Assembly (NCBI GenBank): GCA_004173235.1
Contig: SEAC01000031.1
Span: forward strand, 1-64,000
Source of the DNA: Chitinophagaceae bacterium
GTDB lineage: Bacteria; Bacteroidota; Bacteroidia; Chitinophagales; Chitinophagaceae
Direction of reading: 5' to 3'
DNA length: 64,000 nucleotides
The translations under genes and the position numbers were made by a program. Positions 63,000 to 64,000 of this stretch are shown piece by piece. Numbering within the stretch: position 1 is the stretch's first letter; each line of letters opens with the position of its first letter. Under the pieces are notes generated by a model that saw nothing but the letters and a program-made list of their open reading frames with translations, was not told the DNA's origin and made no database searches.

Positions 63000-63095
63000 T
63001 CATGGTTCGACTGCGCTCACCATGACAGAAGAGATAAGGCCCTTGTCCAGAGCGCAAGCGAACGATTACCCCATTCCCCCATCACCCCATTCGTT
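63000..63095. repeat. hemB-hemL spacer repeats
   Basis: GTCATGGT (63000-63007 region) and ACCATGAC flank a TCGACTGCGCTC core, as in dispersed repeats; TACCCCAT/TCCCCCAT/CACCCCAT (63067-63091) is a period-8 array ending at the hemL start. A variant of the first type lies near 13647 (GTCAGGCTGAGCACAGTCGA). Confidence 0.7.
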
Positions 63096-63098
63096 TAT

Positions 63099-64000
<902 letters not shown>

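Overview
The window is a 64 kb chromosomal segment of a GC-rich member of the Bacteroidetes, most likely family Chitinophagaceae or a close relative. Support comes from gliding-motility ABC genes gldF/gldG, a MurF-alanine racemase fusion, a CcoN-CcoO fused cbb3 oxidase, a secreted protein with a type IX-like C-terminus, two TonB-dependent receptors, and promoters of the Bacteroidetes type (TTTG, about 19 nt, TAnnTTTG). No rRNA, tRNA, CRISPR array, phage or insertion sequence was recognised. The last gene (hemL) runs off the right edge.

Layout. 0-7 kb: lspA, two small unknowns, then a translationally coupled pair encoding a secreted caspase-like/TPR protein and a secreted RHS/YD-type protein. 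7-13 kb: murF-alr, terC, gldG, gldF. 13-16 kb: an iscS-iscU-iscA iron-sulfur operon and methylmalonyl-CoA epimerase. 16-20 kb: a secreted protein with a well-formed promoter, then acpP-fabF-rnc. 20-30 kb: GNAT, YcxB-like, PhoD-like phosphatase, an H1-like/DksA-like fusion, ileS, an outer-membrane receptor. 30-36 kb: two tandem cysteine-motif paralogues, a multi-PAS histidine kinase and three small genes. 36-45.5 kb: a complete cbb3 oxidase locus (ccoI, S, NO, Q, P, G, H and a SafE-type protein). 45-50 kb: OsmC, a 21-bp minisatellite, a solitary nuclease-like gene, a rhodanese-thioredoxin and small unknowns. 50-54 kb: siderophore-type receptor plus PepSY membrane protein. 54-64 kb: nearly the whole heme pathway (hemJ and hemH leftward; hemA, C, D, E, F, B, L rightward).

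The genes form a coherent respiratory and iron theme: iron uptake, Fe-S assembly, heme synthesis and a heme/copper oxidase with its assembly factors. HemF and HemJ point to aerobic growth, the cbb3 oxidase to use of low oxygen.

The most unusual content is at the DNA level. (1) A 10-mer, GTAGAAATAC, with the variant GTAGAACTAC, was counted by eye about 17 times, in genes on both strands and in several reading frames, against about 0.1 expected for a random 10-mer; one inverted pair abuts a promoter. (2) Intergenic regions are filled with degenerate tandem arrays of 7- to 10-bp words that often touch start or stop codons. (3) One such inverted array lies in frame inside hemC, and another intergenic-type repeat appears to lie in frame inside ileS. 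(4) A frameshifted four-helix-bundle gene is bracketed by inverted arms of the same heptamer family. All counts were made by reading and need to be recomputed.
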